Translations under genes and position numbers: made by a program
Assembly (NCBI GenBank): GCA_020636215.1
Contig: JACJYG010000008.1
Coordinates: forward strand, 172,501 to 236,500
From: Lewinellaceae bacterium
GTDB taxonomy: Bacteria > Bacteroidota > Bacteroidia > Chitinophagales > Saprospiraceae
Length of the DNA stretch: 64,000 bases
Reading direction: 5' to 3'
Notes under the pieces: generated by a model
The model's database searches: none
Seen by the model: only the letters and a program-made list of their open reading frames with translations
Told to the model about the DNA's origin: nothing
Shown: positions 9,975 to 22,000 of the stretch, in pieces
How the letters are laid out: each line of letters starts with the position of its first letter
Position numbering within the stretch: the first letter of the stretch is position 1

Positions 9975-12900
9975 TTTATTGGTACGAAGTAGGGTATGCC
10001 TTACGTATGGTAATTCATTAAAAATTTCAAGGGGAATATGCACCCACACTCATTATTAAACCCGTTAATTTGATAAGCCTGGTTATTAGGAGGAACCAGA
10101 AAATGGTAAGTCGTATTGCCAATAATTATAGCTCCGTAGGTGGCAGCAGGGGAGAATCGGGATTGTCGCTTTGAAAACAGAACGAATAAAAGTCGCTCCA
10201 GCTTCCACCCGATAAATCACCAGATAAGATATTTTTCCATTGAAAATGGACCCACAACTACTTACAATAAAGCCTCCATCAATAACAATAAGTTCTTCGG
10301 ATAACACGTGTTGGTCAATATCAAAAACCTGGTTTCTATTCCAAAATCAGCCCAGGCAGTAAGACTGCACCCTCGCTCATCATCAGTAGCCCGGCAATAA
10401 TACTTACCAGACTCTGGTACTTCTATCTCAGTCAGGTAAGAGATAAGCTGATGGTACGAGGTTCCGGTCCCATCGTGTTGTAGCCCTCCCAAACCCGATT
10501 GCTCTGTAAAGGCTGATGCGTCAGATGTCCATTCGAGGTATAAATAATTAGAGGAGTAGCTTGGGTTGATAAAAGCACCATGAACTCGAAACAAGCTTCG
10601 GTGTCCATCTAAACAGTTATTCAATGTTGAAATGTCAAGCCTGTCAAAATATCCACAATCATCTACTATTTCCCTGCACAACTTCGCCCGTTGCCCACAG
10701 GCATCCCATACCGTTACACAATAATCACCAGGTATGGTGAGCCCTGAAATGTCCTGAGAAGTACTGGCGAACTCCTCCCTACCTTACAGGAATAAGTATA
10801 AGGAGGGATGCCCCCGCTCACATCAATAGCAATGGAACCGCTGTTGCCATTTAGTAGCAGGCTCAACCTGGTTAGGCAAACAACTCACTATGACTTGATT
10901 TGCCGGGCAAAGCGGCACATCAAATTGGGCAACCGACGAACAGCCGGTGGCATTGTCGGTGACGGTTACCGTATAGGTTCCGCTGGTAAAGTTCCTTCGT
11001 TCAGGACAGTGGTTGCTCCATTTGACCATTGGACGGAATAGCTGGAGTGGTTTGAACAGCGATCTTCAGAAAACCGTTTTCCAGTTCAAATGTCCCCAAA
11101 TCGGGCGGCACAGCCGTTGACGCCTGATAATCTACCAGGCTGATTTCCGGTACGGGTATAGCATCGACCTCATAGCTTTGCACATGCTGGCAACCCCAGC
11201 TATTGGTTAGCGTCACCGTATATTCTCCGGGCAGAAGACCCGCCAGGGTATTTACATAAAAAGCCAATGTTAGACTGCCATTGCACCCCATGGCTCCAGC
11301 TGAATTGGAAGGCTGCCTGTATTTATCCCGGACCCATCGGTGAAAGTGAGGGATATCTCCCCGTCCGAGCCGCAGGTATGCGTCAACTTGGCTACGATAT
11401 CGGGCTGAAACAAGGCTACTTCGAAAGTTTCTTCTTCGGTGCAGCCAAAGCGGTTGGTAACTGTAACGGTGTATGCTCCCGGCTGAAGTAGATTTAATTC
11501 CAGGAGTATCTGCGCCGTTGTTCCAGGCATAAAAAAACGGTACGGAATTCCGTCGCTGCTGATGGTAGTAACTATACTCCCCTGTCCTCCTTCCTCGCAG
11601 ATATGGGTAGCCTGGTAGTGACGGTAAATGGCGCGCCTTCGCTTTGCCCAACTTCAAAGGGTGCGCTTATGGTACGGCGCAGGCATCCTGAATATTGGTA
11701 TGATACAGGTGGCTGCCAGTCCGGCAATGCTGACGCTGCCATAAGAGGTAGCCGCACCGGATGCCGCCGCCCCCTGCCAGCTTATGGAATAAGGCTTTTT
11801 ACCTCCACTGATAGACAATATAGCCGACCCGGTGGAGGAAGTACAGATGGCATCTGCAATGCTGGTTTCCAATACCTGGAGCGGGGAATAGCCGTCCGGA
11901 ACCGTGTAAGCGGCTGTTGCGGTAGCGCCGCAAAAAGTCTGTAACGGTTACCTGTTGTTGGCGCCTGCTATCACACCGTCAAAGCACTTCGTGGCAGGGT
12001 AATTTCTGCCACTGATACACAAATGGTTCTACGCCACCCTGTATTTCGGCACAAACCCTGCCTTCTCCTTCAGGCGTTTGCGGGCAATCCGCTCCCGACA
12101 GGTATGGCGTTACCACCAAAGCGGATGTATTGTAAGCGGGGATAGTAATATTTTCAGAATGGAGGACAGTCCCGCACTCCAGGTATACCACCTTCACGCC
12201 CAGGTTGTAAGCGCCTGGCGCCAGCCCGTCAAGGCAGGCGCTTATTTCGCCTGCCGGCAGCCCATCAACAGCCAGGTTGCCTGTACATCATCGTAGCCAA
12301 ACCCATTTTGCAGCTTCAGGCAGGCTTTGCCGTTGCTTTGCCCCGGACAGGTAGGAAAGGTTTCGATAGCCAGGTTTTCCAGCCCTGTGCACAAAAACAC
12401 GCAGCGGTTCACCACACAGCCATCCGGGGCGGTTACCTTCACGCAGTATGCTCCTCCGGTAAAAGTACCCTGAAGCGCGTGCCCCAGCGCAGTAAAGGCA
12501 GGGTTATCCGGGCTCGACCATATAATGGAATATCCGGCATAAGGCGGCGTAAGCCCCGGTATCTCCAGCTTTATTCCGCCCAATTCAGGTATTGTGGTAA
12601 CTTCAATATCAAGGCACGGCTTTTCGATCACATGGGATAAATCCGCTGTACTTGCCGGGTACTTACGCCCAGCTGCAATCTGCCTGAAGGGTGGGCAGAA
12701 GTACGCAATGCTCCGTGTCAGGTAAGCCCCATCAAGGGGTTCCCCGCCAAATCCTGGTACTTCTGAACTTCAGTTGTTGAGATATGGAATTGTCGGTAAT
12801 GATTGAAGATGTAACTCCCACAACCTCAAAGTTCCAAATAGTCGGTGTGCTATTGTTCACTGATTGAGAAACTAACGGTTGTCCTGGCAATTCCAGGCTC

Positions 12901-14579
12901 AGGGTGCTCATAGCTGTGTTTAGCCAGGCTTTTACCCTCAGGGCTGAATTATTCTGAATAGCCTGAAAAGCTTCCACTACTATCTGTACATTTTCATCTT
13001 TTACATATTTCAGGCAACCGGCTGCTGTTTCCAGCCATTCTGCCCGGTATATCAATATCTCGTACTATGTGCATAAGCGTTACCCAAGCTTCTACTTTGC
13101 GGATATAGGGATACTCGGTATCAGCCAGGTACCACCTCCCAGCACCCACTCTCCGAGCAGCCTGCATTATCCGTAACCGTCGCGCAGTACAGCCCGAAGT
13201 ACTGGTAGGAGGGGGCGCCGGAAAACTGAAAGCCCGGATTGCCGGGGGTGACCAGGCGTAGGCATAGCTCTGCCCCGAGCCGCCGCTCACGATCAGGCTG
13301 ATAGCGCCGTCAGTACCATTGGCGCAGGCGGCGGGGGTGACACCGCTTCCAGCGTTATGCCGCTGCCGGCGGCTACCGTGGCTGTAGCTTCCACCGTACA
13401 GCCCTATCCCATCCGTGATGGTGGCATGGTATTGCCCGGGGGTACCAGGCCGCTTAAGTTCATGCTCTGGTAGCCGCCGGTATTGCACGCGCTATAGGGA
13501 AGCGTACCGCCATGGGGCGACAGGCTGGTACCGCCCGTTCGATGCTTCCTGGCAACTGGCTGCAACCGTACTTACTGATACCCCCGGTACTTCGCCTGCT
13601 TCAACCACAGCCTGAGCCTGTACACTACAACCATTGGCATCCGCAATGGTGGCGCTATAGCTGCCGGGCGCCACGTTCACCAACGACTGCCCGGTAGCGC
13701 CATTGCTCCACTGAAAGCTATAGGGCCCCACACCCCTGCTGACAGAAAGCAGCACCTTCCCATCTACTGATTGGGGGCAGGTGGCGCTGTAAGTTGTGGG
13801 AAAGGTATGCAGGGGGCTGGGTTCCGTGAGCAGCACGCTGGGGGCTTCCACCATGCAGCCGTCGCTGTTCGTTACCGTAGCGGCGTACACCGGCGCGGCG
13901 CTCAGGTACTGGCGAGGGGGTTGCCCGTAGCGCCGGTGCTCCAACTGATGGTATAATTGCCATCCGGCGGGGAGATAAGCAGGGCAATGCTGCCGTCGGA
14001 GCCGCCCGCGCAGCCCGGCGGGCTGGCGCTGGCCTGTATGGAAAAGGGGATCTCGCTGCTGGTAAGCACGGTGAAGCTTTGCTCCAGGCTGGCAGCCATT
14101 GGCGCCGCTTACCGTTACGGTGTATTGCCCCGGCTCCAGGTTGGCCAGGTTCTGGCTGTCAGCGCCGTTGCTCCAAAGAAGCTGAAGGGCGGCGCGCCCC
14201 GCTGATGAACCAGCCCGATAGCGCCGCCGCTGTCGTCCGGGCAGGCGGGGTGGATGGTGGGCTGCAGGGTGGGCAGGGGGCAGGCGGTTATGCCCACATC
14301 GTAAGAGAAGGTGCAGCCATGCAGGCATTGGTAATAAAAGAGTATAAACACCCGCTACCTTCATATTCACCGGGTTCTGCTCATCGGATGTATAACCATC
14401 AGGGCAGTACCAGAAAAGCGGAACAGGTACCTTTATAGAACCATCATTTGCACACCTCGAATAAGGTATGCTGCGGCTGGTATTCGCACAGGCAGGGGAT
14501 GAGCAGGGGTGATTGTGATCTCAGTATGGCTGAAGGGCATGGCGGATAGAAAGAGCGCGAGTGTGAGGAGGTGCTTCAT
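9975..14579 (-). pseudogene. SprB-like repeat adhesin B, N-terminal and repeat part, frameshifted and cut by the IS
   Basis: About 1,530 codons on the minus strand, starting with a signal peptide at 14579 (MKHLLTLALFLSAMPFSH). A lead-in follows (CANDGSIKVPVPLFWYCPDG). Then comes a long row of roughly 80-90-residue beta-sandwich repeats of the kind found in the SprB gliding adhesin, each ending in a version of PGxYTVTVTDxxGC: PGQYTVTVSGANGC, PGSYSATIADANGC, PGAYTVTVTNRFGC, PGEYTVTLTNSWGC, SGTYTVTVTDNATGC. The sorting tail lies beyond the IS at 8185-8960, giving an ancestral protein of about 1,790 residues. More than ten frame changes interrupt it, yet the text between them stays protein-like. 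The likely role is surface adhesion or gliding; export would need the downstream tail. Confidence 0.8.
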
Positions 14580-14593
14580 GGTAAAACGGTTGA

Positions 14594-14830
14594 TTATGGT
14601 GCGGTGGTTATTCCTTTTCCCGGGCGGTTACCTGCTTTCCAGAATGTCGCAATTTTCAATAGGTTCTTCCGCTGGGAAACACCACGGATGGAGTTAGTAT
14701 GATGCGGAGGCAGGCGGCTTTTTTCTTTGTTATTCAATGACTTAATAATACTCCAATGGAAATAAGTCTGGAACAACAGGCTAAATAAAAACAGTTCATC
14801 ATCACTATGAGGCGCGTCTAATTTTTTCAT
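14594..14830 (-). CDS. small hypothetical ORF before adhesin B
   Basis: A 78-codon frame starting MKKLDAPHSDDELF, ending 15 bp before the start of adhesin B. I recognise no family and see no signal peptide. The composition (FSLLFQTYFHWSI, then a Lys/Arg-rich tail) is neither clearly membrane nor clearly soluble. It is AT-rich like its surroundings and may be a chance frame in the leader of B. Confidence 0.2.
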   Translation of the reverse strand: MKKLDAPHSDDELFLFSLLFQTYFHWSIIKSLNNKEKSRLPPHHTNSIRGVSQRKNLLKIATFWKAGNRPGKGITTAP

Positions 14831-14834
14831 TATT

Positions 14835-15223
14835 TTATTTATCACCCCCTGGGTTCCCTTCCCCGTTTTCATGGATCATTACCCCATAACTATACCAGTA
14901 AGGATACTCTTCAGAGAATAGATCCTCTAGTGAAAACCGATGGAAGCCTATGCTATCCAATAGCCTCTCCATATTCTCTTCAATGGGAAACAGATGAAAA
15001 AGCATTTTTTGCCCGGTACCGTTCCTCCCGTGGTACAGCAGGGTCATTGCAGGCGTCAAGCATTTGATGATAAAAATGCTGTTTAGTTCTCTTTGGTAGT
15101 CCTTGTTTAATGCCTGTACTTCCGCTTCAATGGAATCTATTCTCGACTGGGCGCATAAAAACTGCTGTTGCCGCTCACGAGAAAAAATAAAATGGCTAAA
15201 ATAAAATCAAGAAATAATCTCAT
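14835..15223 (-). pseudogene. small coiled-coil protein, one frameshift
   Basis: The minus strand reads MRLFLDFILAILFF, a membrane or signal segment. After a shift at a T-run near 15187 it continues FSRERQQQFLCAQSRIDSIE and EVQALNKDYQREL, a likely coiled coil. The end is ENMERLLDSIGFHRFSLEDL ... GEGNPGGDK. Total about 129 residues if the indel is repaired. No family is recognised. It lies between surface proteins B and C in the same orientation and may be an accessory of either. Confidence 0.4.
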
Positions 15224-15283
15224 GTTAAATGGTTTAATATGGTAAAGTAACCGGATATGGTTGATTACTAAGGTTCATTTCAT

Positions 15284-18198
15284 TTACTTTCCCTGGGGGT
15301 GCTGTGATGCAAAAGTGCTATAAGTAAAACGGTCGTTAGCAATAAATGGAGTATTCCCTTCTTCGATTAAAATACCAATTCCCTCAAAAGGGCATTCCAC
15401 CTACCAGGAGGCTATTCTGCAATATTCATACTTGTAACAGGCATATTATTCACCATCCTGGATGCATCCATGTCCTGCTGGTGGCATTATACTTTAACTC
15501 ATAGCCACCTGTAGAAACTGAAGTAGAATCCGCTATACTGAGATTTAGTGTTCCGTTACTTCCTGAGTTTGATGCTTTTATTGGGAAGCTGACTGAGGGA
15601 TTTGCGATATCCAATTCCATTTTATATAACCCATTTGAAAAACGTCTAATATGAAAAAGTGTTATACCAATTTAACTTTACCGAAGCCCTTGAACCTTCA
15701 AGTAAATTAGGAATTTGGACCTGGTAGTTTTTTAAATGGAGATAATTGAATCCTGACAAATTCTTTAAATGAGGCTCTATAAATTTTAAATGCCAAGTTT
15801 TCATTTACTAAATCATATATATCTGATCCTGGTGGGTCGAAAGAATATATAAGCCCTGAACTGGATGGCGTATTGTCATTTTGAAAAATAGCCCCCTGAA
15901 TCATCATTCGGCTTTTCATTATCTTGCGGAATTAGCCATGGGAAAACATCCTGTTGGCAATCACTAATATTGCCCGCACCAGATAATATTTTACAAGTAT
16001 TAGTTTGTCTTTGCCTTGTAACATCAAATTCAAGGTTTAACTCAGTATACTGATAAGGTTCCAAGCTTGGAAATATTCGAAATTTCCATAAAATCCTACC
16101 TGCGATCCATTTGTCATTTGATGAGTTGTCCCTGGAAAGTTATAAGCTGGAATTGGCATAAGAGGTCCCTTTCTGCAAAATACTAAATCCATATCTTGTA
16201 GTATCGGACGCAATCCATACACAGTTTATTCGACTGAAAAATTTACATTCTGAAAGTTCTATTTGAGTAGCTACTCCACTATTAGGGCAATTGCAGTCCC
16301 TCCTACAAAAAAAGGGAATAGGATTAACGGCTCTATTTAGCCAAACATTATTCAAATCCACCCAAAAAGCCGTCGCCGCCACCGTATCCTTTTTGCCGTA
16401 GTACGAAGCCTCAATCACAATATCCCTTACAGCCTCGCTATGGTTGGTAGCTTCCAGGTAGTAGGCGAGGCTCTCCTGCCGTTCTCAAAAGAGATGCTGT
16501 ACTCAAAAGGCGCGTCGAATGAAGGGAATCCATTTTCGTAGGCGCTGTCCATAGCCTCACTCTTTCGCCTCCTTGCAATATCCTCAATTTCAGGCTTCCG
16601 CCTGAATAAGGCTGTGGCTTACCAGGACAAGCAATTTCATCATGTCTATTTCATTTCTCCCAACAGGGGATGCCAGCACCTCCATGTCAACATTGTCAGG
16701 AATATCGTCTCCATCCGTATCATTGAGGTTAGTACCGTTACGGCTCCTTTGACCACCTCTATTTCATCCGGCACCATTTGCCCACCCGACCAAGACGTAT
16801 CGGCAGCCCAATCGTAGAAGCCATCAAATATTTTTATGTCCACCAGAGGGCTACATTCTCCTATGGTTATGCTATCAATGGTACCAGGCAACCGTCATTA
16901 TCTTCCACCGTAACCGAATAGCTGCCGGCAGCCTTAACCTGCATAGTATACCGAGGTACTGCCGTCGTTCCAGGTATAACTCATAAAAACCACCTGCAGC
17001 GGTAAGCATAAGCGTGTCCTCGCAAAGCTGTGGGCTACTGGTAGTGATGGATAAAGGAGTTGAAGTGCACATAACGGCTTCAACCTCAGCGCTGCCCTGG
17101 CAACCGTTTGCATCTGATACGGTAACTGAATAAATTCCAGGCTCATAAACAAGCAGGGTGTCGCCGGAAGTCGTCACGTACACCGTATAAACGGTGGTTT
17201 GCGCAGGCGTTGCCCATGACCGCGCGAGGTAGGGGTCGTCCAGCCCATCCTCCGGAAGCCAGCGGTAACAATAAACCAGGCTGGGGGCTTCCACATCGCA
17301 GCCCAGCCGCGTCCCGCTTCCGGCGCAAACCTCCCGGTCCGCCCCCGCAAAACCCGGGCAGGGCTCCACCAGCACCTGCAGCTCCGCATTGGCGCCGGCA
17401 TGGTACCGTATCGATCCGGAAGGCGTAGGACATGCTTGCCGAATCGGCAGCGGGGTAAGGGTGAAACACCGGGCGGCAGTGTCGCCCTGGGCAAACTGCA
17501 GGGTAAGGGGCGATGAAAAGCCGGAGAAATGAGGCGCTGCGCCGCCCTGCAGGCTGATGCTCACCGCTTCCGCCTGTGCCGGCGGCGCTTCGGGCCGTAC
17601 GCAGGCCAACAGGCTGTCACCGGCGTAGGCCTGCAGGCTATCGGTTGTAAAGCTGTACAAGGCAGGCGGCGCCAGGCTGCGGCGTTCCAGGGTGAAGCCG
17701 TCGAAATGGACGATACCCGTGCTCCCCGACAGGTAGCCGGGCGGTAATAGCCAATATACTCCATCCAGGTACCGGAAACTCACTGCTGCTTACTGTTGTT
17801 CCGGGCGCATCCAGGTTTTGGGTGAAAAAATATTGGGTTTCCCCGATAGGTACTGCTCCGGCAAAGGAAGCAATGCTGTTATAATAGAACCGCATCGGCA
17901 AAAATTGGCTGGCGGAGTTCGCTTCCAGGCTCAGCCGGTACTCATAACCCGGGGAAAGGCTGGCCCGTATGGCGATGAAGGACCCTACGATATAACTTCC
18001 ACGAGCGCCCCAATCACCTGAACTATCAGGCTGCCCATATAAGCCTGTGGAGTAAGCAAAATCCGGCAGGCTATCCAGCGTAGCGCCGGGCGCCGCCAGC
18101 CCATCGAAAGTTTCCATCCGGACGGTTTCCCAGCTCTGAGCGCCCAGGCCCAGGGTGGCGGCAAAAAAGAGCGCGAGCAGTAGCGGTTGTTTGATCAT
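15284..18198 (-). pseudogene. secreted repeat protein C, frameshifted
   Basis: About 970 codons on the minus strand. The signal peptide is MIKQPLLLALFFAATLGLGAQS at 18198. The N-terminal domain has a jelly-roll or adhesion look (METFDGLAAPGATLDSLPDF, PGYEYRLSLEANSAS), as in Bacteroidota proteins with a choice-of-anchor domain. A cysteine-bearing Ig-like part follows (FAGADREVCAGSGTRLGCD), then the repeat end PGIYSVTVSDANGC and a calcium-loop-like DTDGDDIPDNVD read across a shift. The end frame reads ECPFEGIGILIEEGNTPF to a stop at 15284. At least eight frame changes are needed. Unlike A and B, no clear T9SS tail is visible, so the true C-terminus may be lost or beyond a shift. Confidence 0.7.
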
Positions 18199-18217
18199 GC
18201 GTTAGTGGTTTTGGACG

Positions 18218-18253
18218 TCTGGTATGTCTGGTATGTCTGGTATGTCTGGTACG
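18218..18253 (+). repeat. 9-bp tandem repeat, four copies
   Basis: TCTGGTATG repeated, with the last copy TCTGGTACG. It lies just upstream of the start of surface protein C (18198), where its promoter or leader should be, so copy number could affect expression. Confidence 0.85.
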
Positions 18254-18286
18254 TCGGCGGCTCCTGAGTTCAGCCATTTGGCCATT
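18251..18286 (+). repeat. 36-bp direct repeat, copy 1
   Basis: The segment beginning ACGTCGGCGGCTCCTGAG is identical to 18417-18452, 166 bp away. It is intergenic and its role is unknown. Confidence 0.85.
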
Positions 18287-18416
18287 CAGCAATCAGCCAT
18301 TCATTCAATGTCAGCACGTCAGGGCAACTATTTATGCATTCTCGCATTCCCCGCCCGCCATAGCCTTGGGTGAAGGCGGGTACGCATTCTCGCATTCCTT
18401 ACGTTGGCACATTGGC

Positions 18417-18452
18417 ACGTCGGCGGCTCCTGAGTTCAGCCATTTGGCCATT
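18417..18452 (+). repeat. 36-bp direct repeat, copy 2
   Basis: Identical to 18251-18286. The interval between the copies carries the repeated GCATTCTCGCATTCC word. Confidence 0.85.
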
Positions 18453-18728
18453 TAGCCATGCAGCCAATTCCCTTCGTCAGCCCGGCCGGACTGCCGCTAC
18501 ATTGGCATCATCTCTTGCATAACGCTCGGAATAACAAGCAGCGGATTTCCATTGCACCAGCAGAAAGGCTGGTTTGCTGCATGCTGAAGTACTGAAATCT
18601 GTTTTACTGAAAAATGGCGGTTGCGCGTATAGTGTTTGTCTTTTATCTGATGGTAAAGAAAACGAAAAGCCGGGAATGGGCTAAGTTTTTTCCGGGGAAA
18701 ATGGGGGGAAAATTTTTCGTGCGTATTC

Positions 18729-18761
18729 CGGGTTCTGCTCATCGGATGTATAACCATCAGG
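18729..18761 (-). repeat. 33-bp segment identical to adhesin B N-terminal coding sequence
   Basis: Identical to 14371-14403, with further similarity beyond (AAAAGCGGAAC follows both). On the minus strand both encode PDGYTSDEQNP. Most likely a remnant of a paralogous surface-protein gene. Confidence 0.75.
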
Positions 18762-18999
18762 CCCGGCCCAGGAAAAGCGGAACGGCCCGGCCGACAGGCG
18801 CTGTAACATTTGCCGTTTTCTAAATCCTGAATAATCAGGCAGGGTAAGGATATCCATCCAAGTTGCGGAACCTCAGGCTGAATGATCCGAACATTGAAAT
18901 CAGAAAGGGTATCATGCCTTAGGACGCCTTTGTCTTCCACATCTGCCAGCCTGGCTGGTGCTGTCGGCACTAAATGACAGGATATCTCTGAACAAGTAT

Positions 19000-19007
19000 T
19001 ACCTTTG
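19000..19007 (+). promoter_or_regulatory. -7 promoter box TACCTTTG (mfd)
   Basis: Exact TAnnTTTG match ending 6 bp before the GTG start of mfd. At the usual box-to-start distance, transcription would begin at or next to the GTG, implying a leaderless or nearly leaderless mRNA. Confidence 0.5.
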
Positions 19008-19012
19008 CATTC

Positions 19013-22000
19013 GTGAATAGCAATCTTGAACGGCTCCTGGAGCTGTACCGCGATGAAGAGCGCACTCAGCGCATTGTGCAGGCCATTGGATCTGAAACAC
19101 CCGCCCGGCTAAAACTCACCGGCATGGCAGGCGCACAGGGATCCTTTGTCCTGGCGGGAACCTACCTGGCCGCCCCACAGAGCCATCTTTTCATCGCCAA
19201 CGATAAGGAAGAAGCGGCTTACATTCAGAATAACCTTGCCCACCTGCTCGACAAAAAGCCCATTCGCTTTTTTCCCGACTCCTTTAAGCGCCCCATGCAC
19301 TTTGAGGAACTGAATAACAACAACGTCCTGCTCCGGACGGAGACGATCAACCAACTTTCCAACTCTCCCGCTGCGGGTGAATTAGTGGTCTCTTATCCGG
19401 AGGCGCTTTTTGAAAAAGTAGTCTCTCCTGAAATCCTTAATCAACAGCGCATCAACATCAGCAAAGGGGAGGAACTCGATGTTGATTTCCTGGTAGAAGT
19501 ACTGGTCGAATACGGTTTCAACCGGGAAGATTTCGTTTATGAACCGGGCCAGTTCTCTATTCGGGGGGGCATCGTTGATATTTTTTCCTTCGGAAACGAA
19601 TATCCTTACCGCGTCGAACTATTCGATGAAGAAGTAGAAAGTATCCGGACGTTTAACCCCACTACCCAACTTTCCGTCCAGAATATTGCCCGGGTAACGA
19701 TTATCCCCAATATCAACACCAAATTTTCTCAGGAACAGAAAGTTTCATTGCTGGGTATCTTACCTGCCCGAACAGCTATTTGGGTGATGGATTTCCAGGT
19801 ATTGCTCGACAAGCTGACGCTTTGCTTCGAAAAAGCAGAGGCTTTCGCCAAAACGGTCCGGCTACAGGAAGAGGAAGAACTGAAGAAAATCTTCCGCGAC
19901 CGCGCATTCATCCGGCCCCATGAGATCATTGAGGATATTGAAACTTACCCTATAATCTGCCTGGCAGACAGTGCTCAGCCTATTGAATTTAAGCAGAAAA
20001 TCATATACAATACCCAGCCTCAGCCCAGTTTCAACAAGCATTTCAAGCTGCTCATCGCCAATCTGAACGAGAATACCAAAAACGGCATCGAGAACTATCT
20101 TTTTGCTGAAAACCCCAAGCAGATCGAGCGTTTCTATGCTATCTTCGAAGACCTCAATGCCCAGGTGCAGTTCCACCCCATTCCGAATTCGATTAGCCAG
20201 GGTTTTGTCGATACGGCACTCAAAGTAGCTTGCTATACGGATCATCAGATCTTCCAGCGTTTTCACCGTTACCGATTGCGGCAGGGCTTCACCAAAGACC
20301 AGGCGCTCACCCTTCGCATGTTGCGCGAACTGCAGGCCGGCGATTTCGTCACTCATATGGACCATGGCGTGGGCCGTTATTCTGGCCTGGAAAAAATAGA
20401 CATCAATGGCCATGTCCAGGAGTCCGTGCGCCTGATCTATAAGAACAACGATATCCTCTACGTCAGCATCAACTCGCTGCATAAGATCACCAAGTATGTC
20501 GGAAAGGAGGGCACGGCGCCCAAATTGGACAAGCTGGGCTCCGACACCTGGAAAAACCTGAAAGCCCGCACCAAGAAGAAGGTCAAAGACATTGCCACCG
20601 AACTGATCAAATTATACGCCAAGCGCAAGGCGTCCAAGGGCTTTGCCTTTCCACCCGATGGCTACTTGCAGAATGAACTGGAAGCGTCTTTTATATATGA
20701 AGACACGCCAGACCAGCTGAAATCCACCAATGATGTGAAGGAAGATATGATGAAAGCCCACCCTATGGACCGGCTCATCTGCGGGGATGTCGGTTTCGGC
20801 AAAACGGAAGTGGCGGTGCGCGGTGCGTTTAAGGCTGTTGTCGGTGGAAAGCAGGTTGCCGTTTTGGTGCCCACTACCATTTTAGCCCTGCAGCACTACC
20901 GAACCTTCAAGGAGCGACTGGAAGAATTCGGCGTCAGCGTCGATTATGTCAACCGTTTCCGGACTACCGCTCAGCGGAATCAGATCTTCAAACAACTGAA
21001 AGAAGGGGAGTTGGACGTCATCATCGGCACCCATGCCCTGCTCAGCAAACAAATTGGCTTCAAAGACCTGGGCTTGCTCATCATTGACGAGGAGCAAAAG
21101 TTCGGAGTGGCCGCCAAGGAAAAACTACGCAACCTGAAAGTCAATGTTGATACGCTGACACTGACGGCGACCCCCATCCCCCGCACCCTGCAGTTTTCCC
21201 TGATGGCGGCGCGCGACCTGTCCATCATCCGCACCCCGCCGCCCAACCGGCAGCCCATCCATACGGAGGTGCGGATCTTCAGCGATGAGATCATCAGAGA
21301 AGCGATTTATTATGAAGTGAACCGCGGCGGACAGGTGTTTTTCGTACACAACCGGGTGAAGAGCCTGGCTGATATTGCCGCAATGGTGCAGCGCATGTGC
21401 CCCGATGTGGAAGTGGCAGTCGCGCATGGCCAGATGGATTCCGACAAACTGGAAAAGACCCTGGTCGAATTCATCGACGGCCGGCATGACGTGTTGGTTT
21501 GCACCAATATTATTGAAACAGGACTGGACATTCCGAACGCCAACACCATTATTATAAACAACGCCCATCAATTCGGCATGAGCGACTTGCACCAGTTGCG
21601 GGGACGGGTAGGGCGTTCCAACCAGAAGGCGTTCTGTTACCTCTTCAGCCCGCCCTTATCCACCCTCACAACGGAAGCCAGAAAAAGGCTTAAAACCCTG
21701 GAAGAGTTCTCAGACCTGGGTAGCGGCTTCAATATCGCCATGCGCGATATGGACATACGGGGCGCCGGCAATCTGCTGGGCGCCGAACAGAGTGGCTTTA
21801 TTGCGGACATAGGTTATGAGACCTATCAGAAGATACTGGAAGAGGCCATCCGGGAGCTTAAAGAGACAGAATTTAAAGAGCTCTTCCGGGAAGAGTTGGA
21901 GAAAAAACCACAATTCGTTAGGGATGTGCAGATCGACACGGACTCGGAGATGTTGATCCCGGACGAATACGTCAGCAGTATTCAGGAGCGCCTCAGCCTC

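Larger units (their letters stand above)
18199..19012. other. gene-poor repeat region with a fragment of an adhesin paralogue
   Basis: No convincing intact gene. It holds a 9-bp tandem repeat (18218-18253), a 36-bp direct repeat (18251-18286 and 18417-18452), repeated GCATTCTCGCATTCC words near 18340 and 18393, and a 33-bp segment identical to the start of adhesin B (18729-18761). A minus-strand frame at 18497-18970 (157 codons) contains PDGYTSDEQNP only in another frame, so it looks like debris of a fourth surface-protein gene. The mfd promoter lies at the right end. Confidence 0.6.

Noticed and set aside
18497..18970. 157-codon minus-strand frame before mfd
   Set aside because: The recognisable adhesin-like stretch in this interval is in another frame, so this frame is debris or chance, not a gene.
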